Below are positions 25,183-34,326 of a stretch of DNA of 64,000 bases, one piece after another. The stretch is taken from the NCBI GenBank assembly GCA_963665545.2, contig CAXXKZ010000004.1, positions 1,266,389-1,330,388 on the forward strand, given 5' to 3'. A model generated the notes under the pieces. That model did no database searches and was not told the DNA's origin. It was given only the letters and a program-made list of their open reading frames with translations. Position 1 is the stretch's first letter. Every line of letters begins with the position of its first letter. Position numbers and translations under genes: made by a program. This stretch comes from G963665545 sp963665545 (GTDB taxonomy: Bacteria > Pseudomonadota > Gammaproteobacteria > Xanthomonadales > SZUA-36).

Positions 25183-27276
25183 TCAGTCCTCTTCGGTCAG
25201 CGCCTTCATGCTGAGGCGAATACGCCCCTGCTTGTCGACTTCCAAGACTTTCACTTTAACCATCTGACCCTCGGAAACGACATCGGTCACATTCTCTACG
25301 CGCTCGTGAGAGAGCTGAGAAATGTGTACCAGCCCATCTCTGCCCGGTGTCAGAGTTACGAATGCGCCGAAATTCATGATCTTGATCACCTTGCCTTCAA
25401 ACACCTGGCCCGGTTCGATATCGGCAGTGATCTGCTCGATACGCTTGCGCGCATCATCGGCGGCTTCCTTGTTAACAGAAGCAATCGTCACCGTACCATC
25501 GTCTGCAATATCAATTGTGCATCCGGTTTCTTCGGTAATGGCGCGTATGGTGACGCCGCCTTTACCGATGACGTCGCGAATTTTGTCCGGGTGTACCTTG
25601 ACCGTGATCAGTCGCGGTGCATATTCGGACATTTCGCTACGAGGTTCTGAAATGACCTTGTTCATCTCTTGCAGAATAAAGTTGCGGCCATCACGCGCCT
25701 GCGACAGTGCGATCTGCATGATTTCTTCGTTGATACCCTCGATCTTGATATCCATCTGCAACGCGGAGATTCCCGCTTCGGTACCCGCTACCTTGAAATC
25801 CATATCGCCCAGGTGATCTTCATCGCCGAGAATATCGGACAGTACTGCAAAGCGGTCGCCTTCCTTGATGAGGCCCATTGCAATGCCGGCTACCGCCGCC
25901 TTGACCGGAACACCGGCGTCCATCAGGCACAACGAGGTGCCGCACACGGAGGCCATCGAACTGGACCCATTGGACTCAGTGATTTCAGACACCACGCGAA
26001 TCACATAGGGAAACTCTTCGAGGGTCGGCAATACCGCAGCGATTCCGCGCCTGGCCAGTCGGCCATGACCAATTTCACGTCGTTTGGGTCCACTCATAAA
26101 TCCGGTTTCGCCGACGCAATATGGCGGAAAATTGTAATGCAACATGAATGGGTCTTTGTATTCGCCCGTCACTGCGTCAATGATTTGAGCGTCACGGCCA
26201 GTGCCCAGCGTAACGGCGACAATGGCCTGGGTCTCGCCGCGAGTAAACAGGGCTGAGCCATGTGACCGCGGCAGCAAACCGCACTCAACAGAAATCGGCC
26301 GAACCGTGGACAGGTCGCGTCCGTCGATACGGGGATTGCCTGCCAGAATATGCTCGCGAACCTGAGTCTTTTCCAGCTTTGAGAATGCGCTGGAAACGTC
26401 TTCCCTGGAAGGTGCTGACTCGTCGTCCTCGTTGCACAAGGCCTCGATCAGTGCACTCTTAACGCCGCCTATGGCATCGCGACGTTGCATCTTGTCGGCA
26501 ATTGCGTACGCTTCCTTCAAACCTTCACTCGCCGCATCGCTGACGCGCTGGGCCAAGGATTCATCGAACGCCGGTGCTTCCCAGCCCCAGGAATCCACAC
26601 CAACCTCTTCGGCCAATTCACGCACCACTTTGATGACGATTTGCATGGCCTCGTGCCCAAAAGTGACCGCGCCAAGCATCACTTCCTCGGAAAGCAGGTC
26701 TGCTTCGGACTCCACCATCAATACTGCCGCCTCGGTTCCCGCGACCACCAAGTCCAGCCTGGAATCCTTGAGTTGGGTTGCGGTCGGATTTAGAACATAT
26801 TCGTCATTGATGTAGCCGACTCGGGCAGCGCCGATTGGTCCACTGAACGGCATGCCGCTCAAAGCCAGGGCGGCCGAGGTACCAATCAAGGCCGGAATAT
26901 CACCTTCAATGTCAGGATTGGAGGACATCAAAGTGGCGATGACCTGGACTTCGTTCATGAAACCCTTGGGAAACAACGGGCGAATCGGACGATCGATCAA
27001 CCTGCAGATCAGAGTTTCCTTTTCCGTGGGGCGTCCTTCGCGCTTGAAAAAGCCACCCGGTATGCGGCCGGCGGCGTAGAATTTTTCCTGGTAATTGACC
27101 GTCAGCGGAAAAAATGGCCGGCCGGGATCTGCCTCCCGCCTGCCAACCGCCGTGACCAGAACTCGAGTATCTCCCATCGAGACCATCACGGAGCCGGTGG
27201 CCTGCCGGGCAATTTCTCCGGTTTCCAACACCACTTCATGGTCGCCAAATTGGAACTTCTTGATCAGTTTCTGCAC
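25183..27276 (-). CDS. pnp: Polynucleotide phosphorylase
   Basis: It degrades RNA from the 3' end with phosphate and forms the exonuclease core of the degradosome. The 697-residue protein has two RNase PH domains (VSMGDTRVLVTAVG; SHGSALFTRGETQ, SEITESNGSSSMASVCGTSL), a helical linker, a KH domain (VIGKGGVTIRAI) and an S1 domain (GQVFEGKVIKIMNFGAFV..GLVHISQLS). Start is a GTG at 27274-27276. The 109 bp to rpsO upstream hold an imperfect hairpin, at the spot where enterobacteria have the RNase III site used in pnp autoregulation. A strong terminator follows. Confidence 0.98.
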   Translation of the reverse strand: MQKLIKKFQFGDHEVVLETGEIARQATGSVMVSMGDTRVLVTAVGRREADPGRPFFPLTVNYQEKFYAAGRIPGGFFKREGRPTEKETLICRLIDRPIRPLFPKGFMNEVQVIATLMSSNPDIEGDIPALIGTSAALALSGMPFSGPIGAARVGYINDEYVLNPTATQLKDSRLDLVVAGTEAAVLMVESEADLLSEEVMLGAVTFGHEAMQIVIKVVRELAEEVGVDSWGWEAPAFDESLAQRVSDAASEGLKEAYAIADKMQRRDAIGGVKSALIEALCNEDDESAPSREDVSSAFSKLEKTQVREHILAGNPRIDGRDLSTVRPISVECGLLPRSHGSALFTRGETQAIVAVTLGTGRDAQIIDAVTGEYKDPFMLHYNFPPYCVGETGFMSGPKRREIGHGRLARRGIAAVLPTLEEFPYVIRVVSEITESNGSSSMASVCGTSLCLMDAGVPVKAAVAGIAMGLIKEGDRFAVLSDILGDEDHLGDMDFKVAGTEAGISALQMDIKIEGINEEIMQIALSQARDGRNFILQEMNKVISEPRSEMSEYAPRLITVKVHPDKIRDVIGKGGVTIRAITEETGCTIDIADDGTVTIASVNKEAADDARKRIEQITADIEPGQVFEGKVIKIMNFGAFVTLTPGRDGLVHISQLSHERVENVTDVVSEGQMVKVKVLEVDKQGRIRLSMKALTEED

Positions 27277-27328
27277 TTCACAATTCCTGCTTGATTAAAT
27301 TGATTGATTATTAAAATCGGCGTATATG

Positions 27329-27364
27329 GAAAGACTCCGGCAGAGCCAGGTCTACCAGAGTTTC
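27329..27364 (-). other. Imperfect hairpin between rpsO and pnp
   Basis: GAAA..CTC and GAG-TTTC pair around an inner AGA/TCT, giving a bulged stem of about 36 bases in the rpsO-pnp gap. It could be a processing site or a weak terminator; no T-run follows. Role inferred from position only. Confidence 0.3.
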
Positions 27365-27385
27365 TAAAAGCCGTGATGCAAAAAT

Positions 27386-27655
27386 TCAGCGACGCAAGCC
27401 AAGGCGTTTGAGCAGTTCGCGGTAGCGTTCGATATCTTTCCTTTTCAGATAATCGAGCAAACTGCGACGCTGACTCACCATCCGCAGCAAACCGCGCCGC
27501 GAGTGGTGATCGCCATTATGGGCTTTAAAATGGTCGGTGAGGTGCTGAATCCTTCCGGTCAGTAATGCAACCTGAACTTCGGGGGATCCCGTGTCGTTTT
27601 CTGATCGCGCGAAATCGCTTACGATCTTGCTTTTGGCTTCTGCATCAAAAGACAT
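27386..27655 (-). CDS. rpsO: 30S ribosomal protein S15
   Basis: The 89-residue product is the expected length for S15, which binds 16S rRNA in the platform. Recognised text includes DTGSPEVQVALLTGRI, LTDHFKAHNGDHHSRRGLLRMV and RRSLLDYLKRKD, ending in LLKRLGLRR. The ATG at 27653-27655 gives the canonical length; a longer open frame upstream is not coding. The 210 bp between truB and rpsO contain no gene and would include the S15 leader, which in other bacteria is a translational autoregulatory structure; none was confirmed here. Confidence 0.98.
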   Translation of the reverse strand: MSFDAEAKSKIVSDFARSENDTGSPEVQVALLTGRIQHLTDHFKAHNGDHHSRRGLLRMVSQRRSLLDYLKRKDIERYRELLKRLGLRR

Positions 27656-27865
27656 GGTTCCATCTCCATATCTAGAGCCGCGAAGCATTTGAAAAAACCC
27701 GCACCGGAATCTTGTGGTATCCGGCATTAAACGGAGGGTCTTTGCAAAAACTTCGAAGCCCCGGTTAAGTAAGCCGCGTAGTTTAACCGCGCACCGCTTT
27801 GTAAACAAGCCCTATTGCTGAGCTCTGCGGCGGGACCACTGACCCGTTGGCACCGCGTTGAAACC

Positions 27866-28783
27866 CTATTCCCGGCCCTGGTCCAGGACAAACACCCTGA
27901 CAGGCTGCAAGCTGCCACCGGCATCAATTTTTCCAAGCGCCAAAAGCGTACCGGCGGCATCCCTGATCAGGACTTTATTGTCTGCGGCCAGCCCGATATT
28001 GACGGCATTTCCGTGGCTGACTGACACCACGTCTTCAGCACCCAGCGTGACGCTCGCCCAGTCACCCAATCCCACATCCATGGGCAGCAGCAGATCCTGC
28101 TCTTTCCCATCCTCGACGGCCTGCTCAAGCGACGCCATCGACACCATATTGTAGCCGGCAAAAGCCTCTATCTCCGTGCGGCGCAGGGCCTGCAGATGCG
28201 CACAGCAGCCCAGGGAATGGGCCAGGTCTTCGGCCAAAGTTCGAACATAGGTTCCCTTCGAACAGCACAGCTCGAAGGCCAGATCGGGGCTGCGCCAGCA
28301 GGTCAACTCGAGGCGACAAATTTTGACCGGGCGTAGCGCCCTCTCGACAATCTGACCCGCGCGTGCGAGTTGGTAGAGCCGCTTGCCGCCATGCTTGAGA
28401 GCGGAATACATCGGCGGCACCTGCTGGATTACGCCAGTAAGCGCCTCGCAGGCCCGCCGAATGGCGTTTTCATCGATATCCGGGATGACCTGCTCATCAA
28501 TGACTGTCCCTTCGGTATCACCGGTATCAGTTTTTTGGCCGAGGCAGGCGATCGCCTGGTATGTTTTGTTGGATTCCAGCATATGGCCGGCTGTCTTGGT
28601 GGCCTCGCCCAGGCACACTGCCAGCATGCCGGTTGCAAACGGGTCAAGGCTGCCGGTGTGACCGGCCTTTCGTGCGTTGAACAATCGGCGCACTTGTTGA
28701 ACCGCCTGGTTGGACGAAAGTCCAGCAGGCTTGTCGAGCAACAGAACGCCATGAATGTTGCGCCCTTTTCTACGCCGGCCCAA
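27866..28783 (-). CDS. truB: tRNA pseudouridine-55 synthase
   Basis: TruB converts U55 of the T-loop in tRNAs to pseudouridine. The 305 residues contain HGVLLLDKPAGLSSN, the catalytic D47 in GHTGSLDPFATGML, KTYQAIACLGQKTDTGD and the CSKGTYVRTLAEDL block, with a PUA-like C-terminus. Translation must begin at a TTG (28781-28783), since no ATG or GTG lies close to the conserved N-terminus. It is 8 bp after rbfA in the conserved infB-rbfA-truB order. Confidence 0.96.
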   Translation of the reverse strand: MGRRRKGRNIHGVLLLDKPAGLSSNQAVQQVRRLFNARKAGHTGSLDPFATGMLAVCLGEATKTAGHMLESNKTYQAIACLGQKTDTGDTEGTVIDEQVIPDIDENAIRRACEALTGVIQQVPPMYSALKHGGKRLYQLARAGQIVERALRPVKICRLELTCWRSPDLAFELCCSKGTYVRTLAEDLAHSLGCCAHLQALRRTEIEAFAGYNMVSMASLEQAVEDGKEQDLLLPMDVGLGDWASVTLGAEDVVSVSHGNAVNIGLAADNKVLIRDAAGTLLALGKIDAGGSLQPVRVFVLDQGRE

Positions 28784-28791
28784 GGCGATAC

Positions 28792-29151
28792 TCAGGTTTT
28801 TTTGTCAGAAGCAATGGCCTGTGCGATAAGTCCTTCCATGCGCTCACCTGTCTCCACAGACGCATCATGTTCGAAATGAAGTTCCGGCACCGACCTGATC
28901 CGCATGACCTGGCCCAGCCTGGCCCGCAAGAATCCGGCAGCCCTTTTCAGGGCCGTAATGGTCCGGGCAGCCTGTTCAGAATCAAAAACCGTGACGTAAA
29001 CGCGGGCGTGAGATATGTCTCGCGACACTTCAACATCGGAAATGCTGATGAAGCCAACTTGCGGGTCCTTCAGCTCCATCTGTATCAATTGTGCCAGGTC
29101 GCGCCGAATCTGGCCCGCCACCCTTTCTGAACGCTTAAAATCACGAGGCAT
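28792..29151 (-). CDS. rbfA: Ribosome-binding factor A
   Basis: RbfA binds immature 30S subunits and helps process the 5' end of 16S rRNA, also aiding cold growth. The 119-residue protein starts MPRDFKRSERVAGQIRRDLA and has the KH-like fold text VGFISISDVEVSRDISHARVYV and GFLRARLGQVMRIRSVPELHF. The ATG at 29149-29151 is chosen rather than a TTG three codons upstream. It lies 20 bp after infB. Confidence 0.97.
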   Translation of the reverse strand: MPRDFKRSERVAGQIRRDLAQLIQMELKDPQVGFISISDVEVSRDISHARVYVTVFDSEQAARTITALKRAAGFLRARLGQVMRIRSVPELHFEHDASVETGERMEGLIAQAIASDKKT

Positions 29152-29171
29152 GTTGGTCAACCGCTCATTTC

Positions 29172-31712
29172 TTACAGCGTGCGAGCGACTTCGATCCGCT
29201 CAAAACACTCAATCTGATCACCTTCTTTCACATCATTGTACTGCTTCACGCCAATGCCGCATTCGGTACCAGACTGCACTTCGCTGGCTTCGTCCTTGAA
29301 TCGACGCAGGGATTCCAGCTCGCCTTCGTAAATCACCACATTGTCTCGCAGTACCCGGATAGGGTTACTTCTTCGCACCACGCCCTCAATGACCAGGCAG
29401 CCTGCAATGGCGCCCAATTTGGAAGAGCGAAACACTTCCTTGACCTGGGCCAATCCGACAATTTGCTCTCGAACTTCAGAACCCAACATGCCCGAGATCG
29501 CTTTTTTTACCTCATCAATTGCATCGTAGATCACGCTGTAATAATGCAGGTCAACGTCGTTGTCCTGGATGATCTTCCTCGCCGCGGCATCGGCCCTTAC
29601 ATTGAAGCCGATGACGATGGCGCTGGAAGTCTGGGCCAGCGAAGCATCGGATTCGGTGATGGCGCCCACTCCCGTGCCAACGATATTGACAGCCACATTT
29701 TCGTTGCTGAGACTAACCAGGGCGTCCCGGAGGGCCTCGACACTGCCCTGCACGTCTGCCCGGATGAGCAGATTGACGCTGGTAACTTCCTCCTGCCCCA
29801 TGTTTTCAAACAGGTTCTGCAGATTTGCAGCCTGTTTTCGTGCCAGGCGACCCTCGCGCTGGCGCTCGCGCCGCAGCCCAGCGGCTTCGCGGGCCTTGCG
29901 CTCATTGGCGACTGCCAGCATTTCGTCGCCGGCAAACGGCACACCCGACAGTCCGAGAATCTGGATTGGCATGGACGGCCCGGCGCTCTTGATCGACTCG
30001 CCATTTTGGTCGAACATGGCTCGCACGCGACCGAACTCCTGGCCTGCGAGAACCATGTCACCCTGATTCAGGGTTCCGGACTGAATGAGCAGGGTTGCTG
30101 TCGGTCCCCGGCCCTTGTCGAGGCTCGACTCCACCACAACTCCGCGCGCTCGGGTGTCTACCACGGCCTTGAGTTCCAGAACCTCGGCCTGAACGCTGAT
30201 CGCCTCAAGCAGGTCATCGATGCCCTCCCCGGTCTTGGCGGAGACGTTGACAAAAATATCTTCGCCGCCCCATTCTTCAGAAATGACCTCTTCATTGGAA
30301 AGCTCAGATCTGACACGCTCGGGGTCGGATTCCACCCGGTCAATTTTGTTTACAGCTACGATAATGGGCACCTTTGCCGCACGCGCGTGCTGAATCGCTT
30401 CCTTGGTCTGCGGCATGACGCCATCATCAGCCGCCACCACCAGCACAACGATATCAGTAGATTGGGCACCCCTGGCCCGCATGGCAGTAAATGCTGCGTG
30501 TCCGGGCGTATCCAGGAAGGTGATAAGTCCACGGTCGGTAGAGACACTGTATGCGCCGATGTGCTGGGTGATTCCGCCCGCCTCTCCCTCGGCCACCCGG
30601 GAGTGCCGGATGTGATCCAGCAAGGAGGTCTTGCCATGGTCGACGTGGCCCATCACGGTCACCACGGGTGAACGCGTCTGCGCCTCTCCCTGGTCTTGAT
30701 CATCTTCTGAAATCAGTTGTTGCTCCACGCTAACCTGTTCGGCGCGGTGGGCGCTATGCCCCAACTCTTCAACCACGAGAATAGCAGTATCCTGGTCCAG
30801 GGCCTGGTTGATCGTCACCATCATGCCCATTTGCATCAATACCTTGATGACTTCACCGGCCTTGATGGCCATCAGCTTGGCCAGGTCGGACACGGTAATG
30901 GTTTCTGGCACCGCAATATCGCGTTGGACCGGTTCAGTGGGGCGAGAGAATCCATGCTCGGTGGGTCGTGATGAAGTGTGTCGAATTCTTTTTGCGCCCG
31001 GTTTGCGCCGCCGCGTATGAGTTCCCTTGGCCACGTGAAGCTCTTTTCGCCCATACCGGGTGGACGGCTTGCTTTTCTTTTCCTGCTCGCGGCGCCGCTG
31101 TTCTTCGGCCAACTTGCGGGCGCGATCCTCTTCCTGCTTGCGCTCCTCGTCTTCGGCTTCTCGGCGGGCTCTTTCCTCCTGAACCTTTTGCTCTTCTTCT
31201 TTGCGACTGAGTTCATCAGCCCGGCGCTTCTGATCCTGTTCCGCCAGCTTGACTGCTTCGGCTTCCTTTGCCAGACGCGCTTGCTGTAACGCTTCCTCGC
31301 GCACATCTGCTTCGGCCTTCCGCTTGGCCTGGGACTCTTCGAGCACTCTGCGAGCCTGTTCCCGATCGTCCTCATTAACCATTTGTTCCTGGATAACTTC
31401 CCGCTTGACATAGGTTCTGCGCTTGCGCACTTCCACACTCACCGTCCGAGTTGCAGCTCGGGGACCGCTGCCATGAACGCGCAATTCGCTGACAGACTTT
31501 CTTCGCAGCGTTACTTTGCGGGGCGCCGTTGCGTCACTTTCAATTTTGCCGTGGCTGGAGCGCAGATGGGCAAGCAGCTTTTTCTTGTCATCATTGGATA
31601 CTGCATCGTCGCCGCCTTGGGCGGTGATGCCGGCATTGTTTAGCTGCGCCAGCAATTTCGCGATGTCGACGCCCAATACATCGGCCAATTGTGAGACGGT
31701 TACTTCAGACAT
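29172..31712 (-). CDS. infB: Translation initiation factor IF-2
   Basis: IF-2 brings formyl-Met-tRNA to the 30S subunit and drives subunit joining. From the ATG at 31710-31712 it is 846 residues. It begins with the IF2N domain (VTVSQLADVLGVDIAKLLAQL), then a long charged Arg/Glu/Lys/Gln-rich coiled region, a second N domain and the GTPase with GHVDHGKTSLLDHIR, DTPGHAAF and NKID. Domains II to IV follow (EVFRSSKLGAIAGCLVIEG). An upstream extension of 12 codons is rejected. Length and order are typical of gammaproteobacteria. Confidence 0.98.
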   Translation of the reverse strand: MSEVTVSQLADVLGVDIAKLLAQLNNAGITAQGGDDAVSNDDKKKLLAHLRSSHGKIESDATAPRKVTLRRKSVSELRVHGSGPRAATRTVSVEVRKRRTYVKREVIQEQMVNEDDREQARRVLEESQAKRKAEADVREEALQQARLAKEAEAVKLAEQDQKRRADELSRKEEEQKVQEERARREAEDEERKQEEDRARKLAEEQRRREQEKKSKPSTRYGRKELHVAKGTHTRRRKPGAKRIRHTSSRPTEHGFSRPTEPVQRDIAVPETITVSDLAKLMAIKAGEVIKVLMQMGMMVTINQALDQDTAILVVEELGHSAHRAEQVSVEQQLISEDDQDQGEAQTRSPVVTVMGHVDHGKTSLLDHIRHSRVAEGEAGGITQHIGAYSVSTDRGLITFLDTPGHAAFTAMRARGAQSTDIVVLVVAADDGVMPQTKEAIQHARAAKVPIIVAVNKIDRVESDPERVRSELSNEEVISEEWGGEDIFVNVSAKTGEGIDDLLEAISVQAEVLELKAVVDTRARGVVVESSLDKGRGPTATLLIQSGTLNQGDMVLAGQEFGRVRAMFDQNGESIKSAGPSMPIQILGLSGVPFAGDEMLAVANERKAREAAGLRRERQREGRLARKQAANLQNLFENMGQEEVTSVNLLIRADVQGSVEALRDALVSLSNENVAVNIVGTGVGAITESDASLAQTSSAIVIGFNVRADAAARKIIQDNDVDLHYYSVIYDAIDEVKKAISGMLGSEVREQIVGLAQVKEVFRSSKLGAIAGCLVIEGVVRRSNPIRVLRDNVVIYEGELESLRRFKDEASEVQSGTECGIGVKQYNDVKEGDQIECFERIEVARTL

Positions 31713-31804
31713 AATTCTCTTAGCTCCTTCACGGACAGAATCTTTCACCCGGTTTCAATGCGTACATTCACCACGACGATTCGGTCTCCCGCCAGGGCGG
31801 GTGC

Positions 31805-33307
31805 TCAAGCCTCTTCGGTTTCTTCAGCAAACCAGGGCGCCCGCGCTGCCATAATCAGGGCGGCAGCTTCTTCCTCGGCCATGTCGTCAAAAGCGATGAG
31901 CTCGTCCACCGCCAATTCCGCCAGCTCTTCCTGGCTGCGCACGCCGTTTTCGGCAAGTCTGAAAGCCAGTCGTTCGTTCATGCCTTCCAAGGCGAGCAAA
32001 TCTTTCTGGGGACGGTTTTCATCCAGCACCTCCTCCTTGGCGATTAGCTGGGTCAGTAGTGCGTCGCGTGCACGACGCCGGATTTCAGTGACCATTTCCT
32101 CGTCAAATTCCTCAACTTCGAGCAATTCAGATTCAGGTACATAGGCAATTTCTTCAATATTGCTAAAGCCCTCCTGCACCAAAATGCTGGCAACGTCTTC
32201 ATCGACATCCAGACGGTCCTTGAATCGCTGCAGGATGGACTTGGATTCGTCCTCGCCTTTTTGCTCGGCTTGCTCAATCGTGAGCACGTTGAGCTCCCAG
32301 CCAGTCAGCTCGCTGGCCAGCCTGACGTTCTGGCCGCCCCGTCCGATGGCCTGGGAAAGATTGGATTCCTCAACAGCAATATCCATCAACTGGTTTTCTT
32401 CATCCACGACTATCGAGGCCACCTCGGCTGGCGCCATGGCATTGATGACAAATTGGGCGGGATTGTCATCCCATAAAATAATATCGATGCGCTCACCAGC
32501 CAGCTCGTTTGATACCGCCTGGACCCTTGAGCCACGCATGCCCACGCAAGCACCGATGGGATCGGTGCGCTTATCGTTGGATCTGACCGCAATTTTCGCC
32601 CGCCGGCCGGGATCGCGGGCACCACCCATTACCGATATCAGATTCTGACCGATTTCCGGCACTTCGAGTTCGAACAGCGAGACCAGAAATTCGACAATGG
32701 TGCGGCTGGCAAACAATTGGGGGCCACGGATTTCTTCGCGTACTTCAAACAGGTAGGCACGCAACCGGTCTCCAGGCCGGACTGTTTCTCCCTGGATCAT
32801 ATGCCGTTGAGAAATAAACGCTTCGGCGTTGCCGCCCAGATCAAGGTGCACATTGCCCCGCTCGATGCGCTTGACAATGCCATTAACCAATTCCGCAGCA
32901 CGGTCCTTGTAAGCTTCCACAACCTGCGCGCGTTCGGCTTCGCGGACACGCTGGACGATGACCTGCTTTGCTGTTTGGGCAGCAATGCGGCCAAACTCCG
33001 CGTTTTCCATCGGCTCTTCGATAAAATCTCCGACTTCTATTTCTGGATCAATCGCCCGGGCTGCGTCCAGCATCAATTGGGCGTCCTCAAACTCGAATTC
33101 TTCCGCATCGTCCAGCACTTCCCAGCGACGAAAGGTCTCGTATTCACCGGTTTCCCTGTCAATGGCGACACGCACATCCCGCTCGTCATCACTGGTTTTG
33201 CGCGCCGCCGAGGCCAGTGCCGCTTCCAGGGCTTCAAAAATGATGTCTTTGCTGACGCCTTTCTCATTGGACACAGCGTCCACTACCAGCAGAATTTCTT
33301 TAGTCAT
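31805..33307 (-). CDS. nusA: Transcription termination/antitermination factor NusA
   Basis: NusA binds RNA polymerase and controls pausing, termination and antitermination. The 500 residues show the N-terminal polymerase-binding domain, an S1 domain (GIVKRIERGNVHLDLGGNAEAFI), two KH domains (DPIGACVGMRGSRVQAVSNEL and SQAIGRGGQNVRLASELTGW) and the two acidic C-terminal repeats found in proteobacteria (SILVQEGFSNIEEIAYVP, LAFRLAENGVRSQEELAEL). It starts at the ATG 33305-33307, 18 bp after rimP, and is followed by a 92-bp gap to infB. Confidence 0.98.
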   Translation of the reverse strand: MTKEILLVVDAVSNEKGVSKDIIFEALEAALASAARKTSDDERDVRVAIDRETGEYETFRRWEVLDDAEEFEFEDAQLMLDAARAIDPEIEVGDFIEEPMENAEFGRIAAQTAKQVIVQRVREAERAQVVEAYKDRAAELVNGIVKRIERGNVHLDLGGNAEAFISQRHMIQGETVRPGDRLRAYLFEVREEIRGPQLFASRTIVEFLVSLFELEVPEIGQNLISVMGGARDPGRRAKIAVRSNDKRTDPIGACVGMRGSRVQAVSNELAGERIDIILWDDNPAQFVINAMAPAEVASIVVDEENQLMDIAVEESNLSQAIGRGGQNVRLASELTGWELNVLTIEQAEQKGEDESKSILQRFKDRLDVDEDVASILVQEGFSNIEEIAYVPESELLEVEEFDEEMVTEIRRRARDALLTQLIAKEEVLDENRPQKDLLALEGMNERLAFRLAENGVRSQEELAELAVDELIAFDDMAEEEAAALIMAARAPWFAEETEEA

Positions 33308-33325
33308 AGTCCCAATGCTCTCAGT

Positions 33326-33829
33326 TCAATCAATTGCTTGTCTTCCATTTGGGGTTGCAGCCCCTCTTTCGAACAACTGGTCGTAGTCTGGCACCAGCCT
33401 CCCTTTGGCGATATTGCCCAGATCCAGAACAAATCGCTCACCGTCCTGTTCAATGGCCACCACGTCGTTTTCCGCCGACAGGATGACGCCCTTGAACCTG
33501 CGCCTGCCACCTGCGGGTGCAAACAGCGAAATTTTTGCTTCTTGGCCAGCAAATTGCGCATATTGCTGCAGCGTAAACAGTGGGCGATCCAGACCGGGTG
33601 AAGAAACTTCAAGGGTGTAGCGGCCGCTGATGGGATCTTCCACATCCAACAGCGCCGAAACTTCCCGGCTTACCGTCGCACAATCCTCGACATCGATCCC
33701 TTCTGCCTTGTCGATGTAAATCACCAGAACCGAGTGCTTCGGATTGGGGCCGTGTTCCAGCCCAACAAATTCGAAACCCAATGCCTCAATCAAGGGCTGG
33801 ATCAGTTTGTTCAGTTCTCTACTGGCCAA
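33326..33829 (-). CDS. rimP: Ribosome maturation factor RimP
   Basis: RimP helps assemble the 30S subunit. The 167-residue product carries IQPLIEALGFEFVGLEHGPNPKHSVLVIYID, EDCATVSREVSALLDVEDPISGRYTLEVSSPGLDRPLF and the Sm-like C-terminal part. The start is a TTG (33827-33829) with AGGAG five bases upstream; no ATG fits. It heads the operon, separated from tRNA-fMet by two terminators, so some of its transcription must begin inside the 276-bp gap or arise by read-through. Confidence 0.96.
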   Translation of the reverse strand: MASRELNKLIQPLIEALGFEFVGLEHGPNPKHSVLVIYIDKAEGIDVEDCATVSREVSALLDVEDPISGRYTLEVSSPGLDRPLFTLQQYAQFAGQEAKISLFAPAGGRRRFKGVILSAENDVVAIEQDGERFVLDLGNIAKGRLVPDYDQLFERGAATPNGRQAID

Positions 33830-33909
33830 AATATCTCCTGCGCTATTTCTTACAGTACTTTAGCGCCATTGTTTGCGCCATATTCTGCGCAACGCTGCCT
33901 GCCAGACAT

Positions 33910-33930
33910 AAAAAAGGGGCGTACTGCCCC
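33910..33930 (-). terminator. Second terminator between tRNA-fMet and rimP
   Basis: On the minus strand GGGGC-AGTAC-GCCCC is followed by six T residues. It lies 81 bp before the rimP start and could act as a terminator or attenuator for the rimP operon. Confidence 0.8.
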
Positions 33931-34068
33931 GACACAGTTCCCGGCACTTACAAAACCGGCAACCATGTTAAGCGATCCGGTCTGGCCGACCAGTCCGCTT
34001 AACCAGCACATGCAAATCAATCCTTCATTGCGTCATCCGTCATGTCGCGGCTCTTCAACCCACTCAAC

Positions 34069-34091
34069 AAAAAGGCCCCTGCTGGGGCCTT
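34069..34091 (-). terminator. Terminator directly after tRNA-fMet
   Basis: On the minus strand AAGGCCCC and GGGGCCTT pair across a short loop and run into TTTTT. It starts 15 bp past the tRNA 3' end. Confidence 0.88.
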
Positions 34092-34105
34092 ATCGCTATA
34101 AACCT

Positions 34106-34182
34106 TGGTAGCGGGGGCAGGATTCGAACCTGCGACCTTCGGGTTATGAGCCCGACGAGCTGCCAGACTGCTCCACCCCGCA
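34106..34182 (-). tRNA. metY: tRNA-fMet (CAT), initiator
   Basis: A 77-base initiator tRNA with encoded CCA. The anticodon loop is CTCATAA, and the anticodon stem has the three consecutive G-C pairs (CGGG..CCCG) of initiators. The acceptor stem pairs 2-7 with 66-71 (GCGGGG/CCCCGC) and leaves position 1 unpaired with 72, as initiators need, but the bases read U1 and U72 instead of the usual C1 and A72. Placement just before rimP-nusA-infB matches metY of E. coli. The symbol is by position. Confidence 0.95.
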
Positions 34183-34196
34183 TCAGCAGGCGAAGA

Positions 34197-34225
34197 ATGA
34201 TATAGAGTTAAGGCCAGACTTTCAA
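34197..34225 (-). promoter_or_regulatory. Sigma70 promoter of tRNA-fMet
   Basis: The minus strand has TTGAAA (34220-34225), a 17-bp spacer and TATCAT (34197-34202), 14 bp before the tRNA 5' end. This allows tRNA-fMet to be transcribed apart from the nuo operon upstream. Confidence 0.65.
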
Positions 34226-34326
34226 GCGCAACTGCAACGGGTTGTGCGCTCATCCTATCCAGTAGATTTGCGGCCGTCATCCAAGATCAATTCGCGCTGG
34301 GTCGCGATCCTTCTGGCAACCCGTCA

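Noticed and set aside
29463..30671. Plus-strand open frame (402 codons) opposite infB
   Set aside because: It is antisense to the IF-2 GTPase and later domains and shows no recognisable domain.
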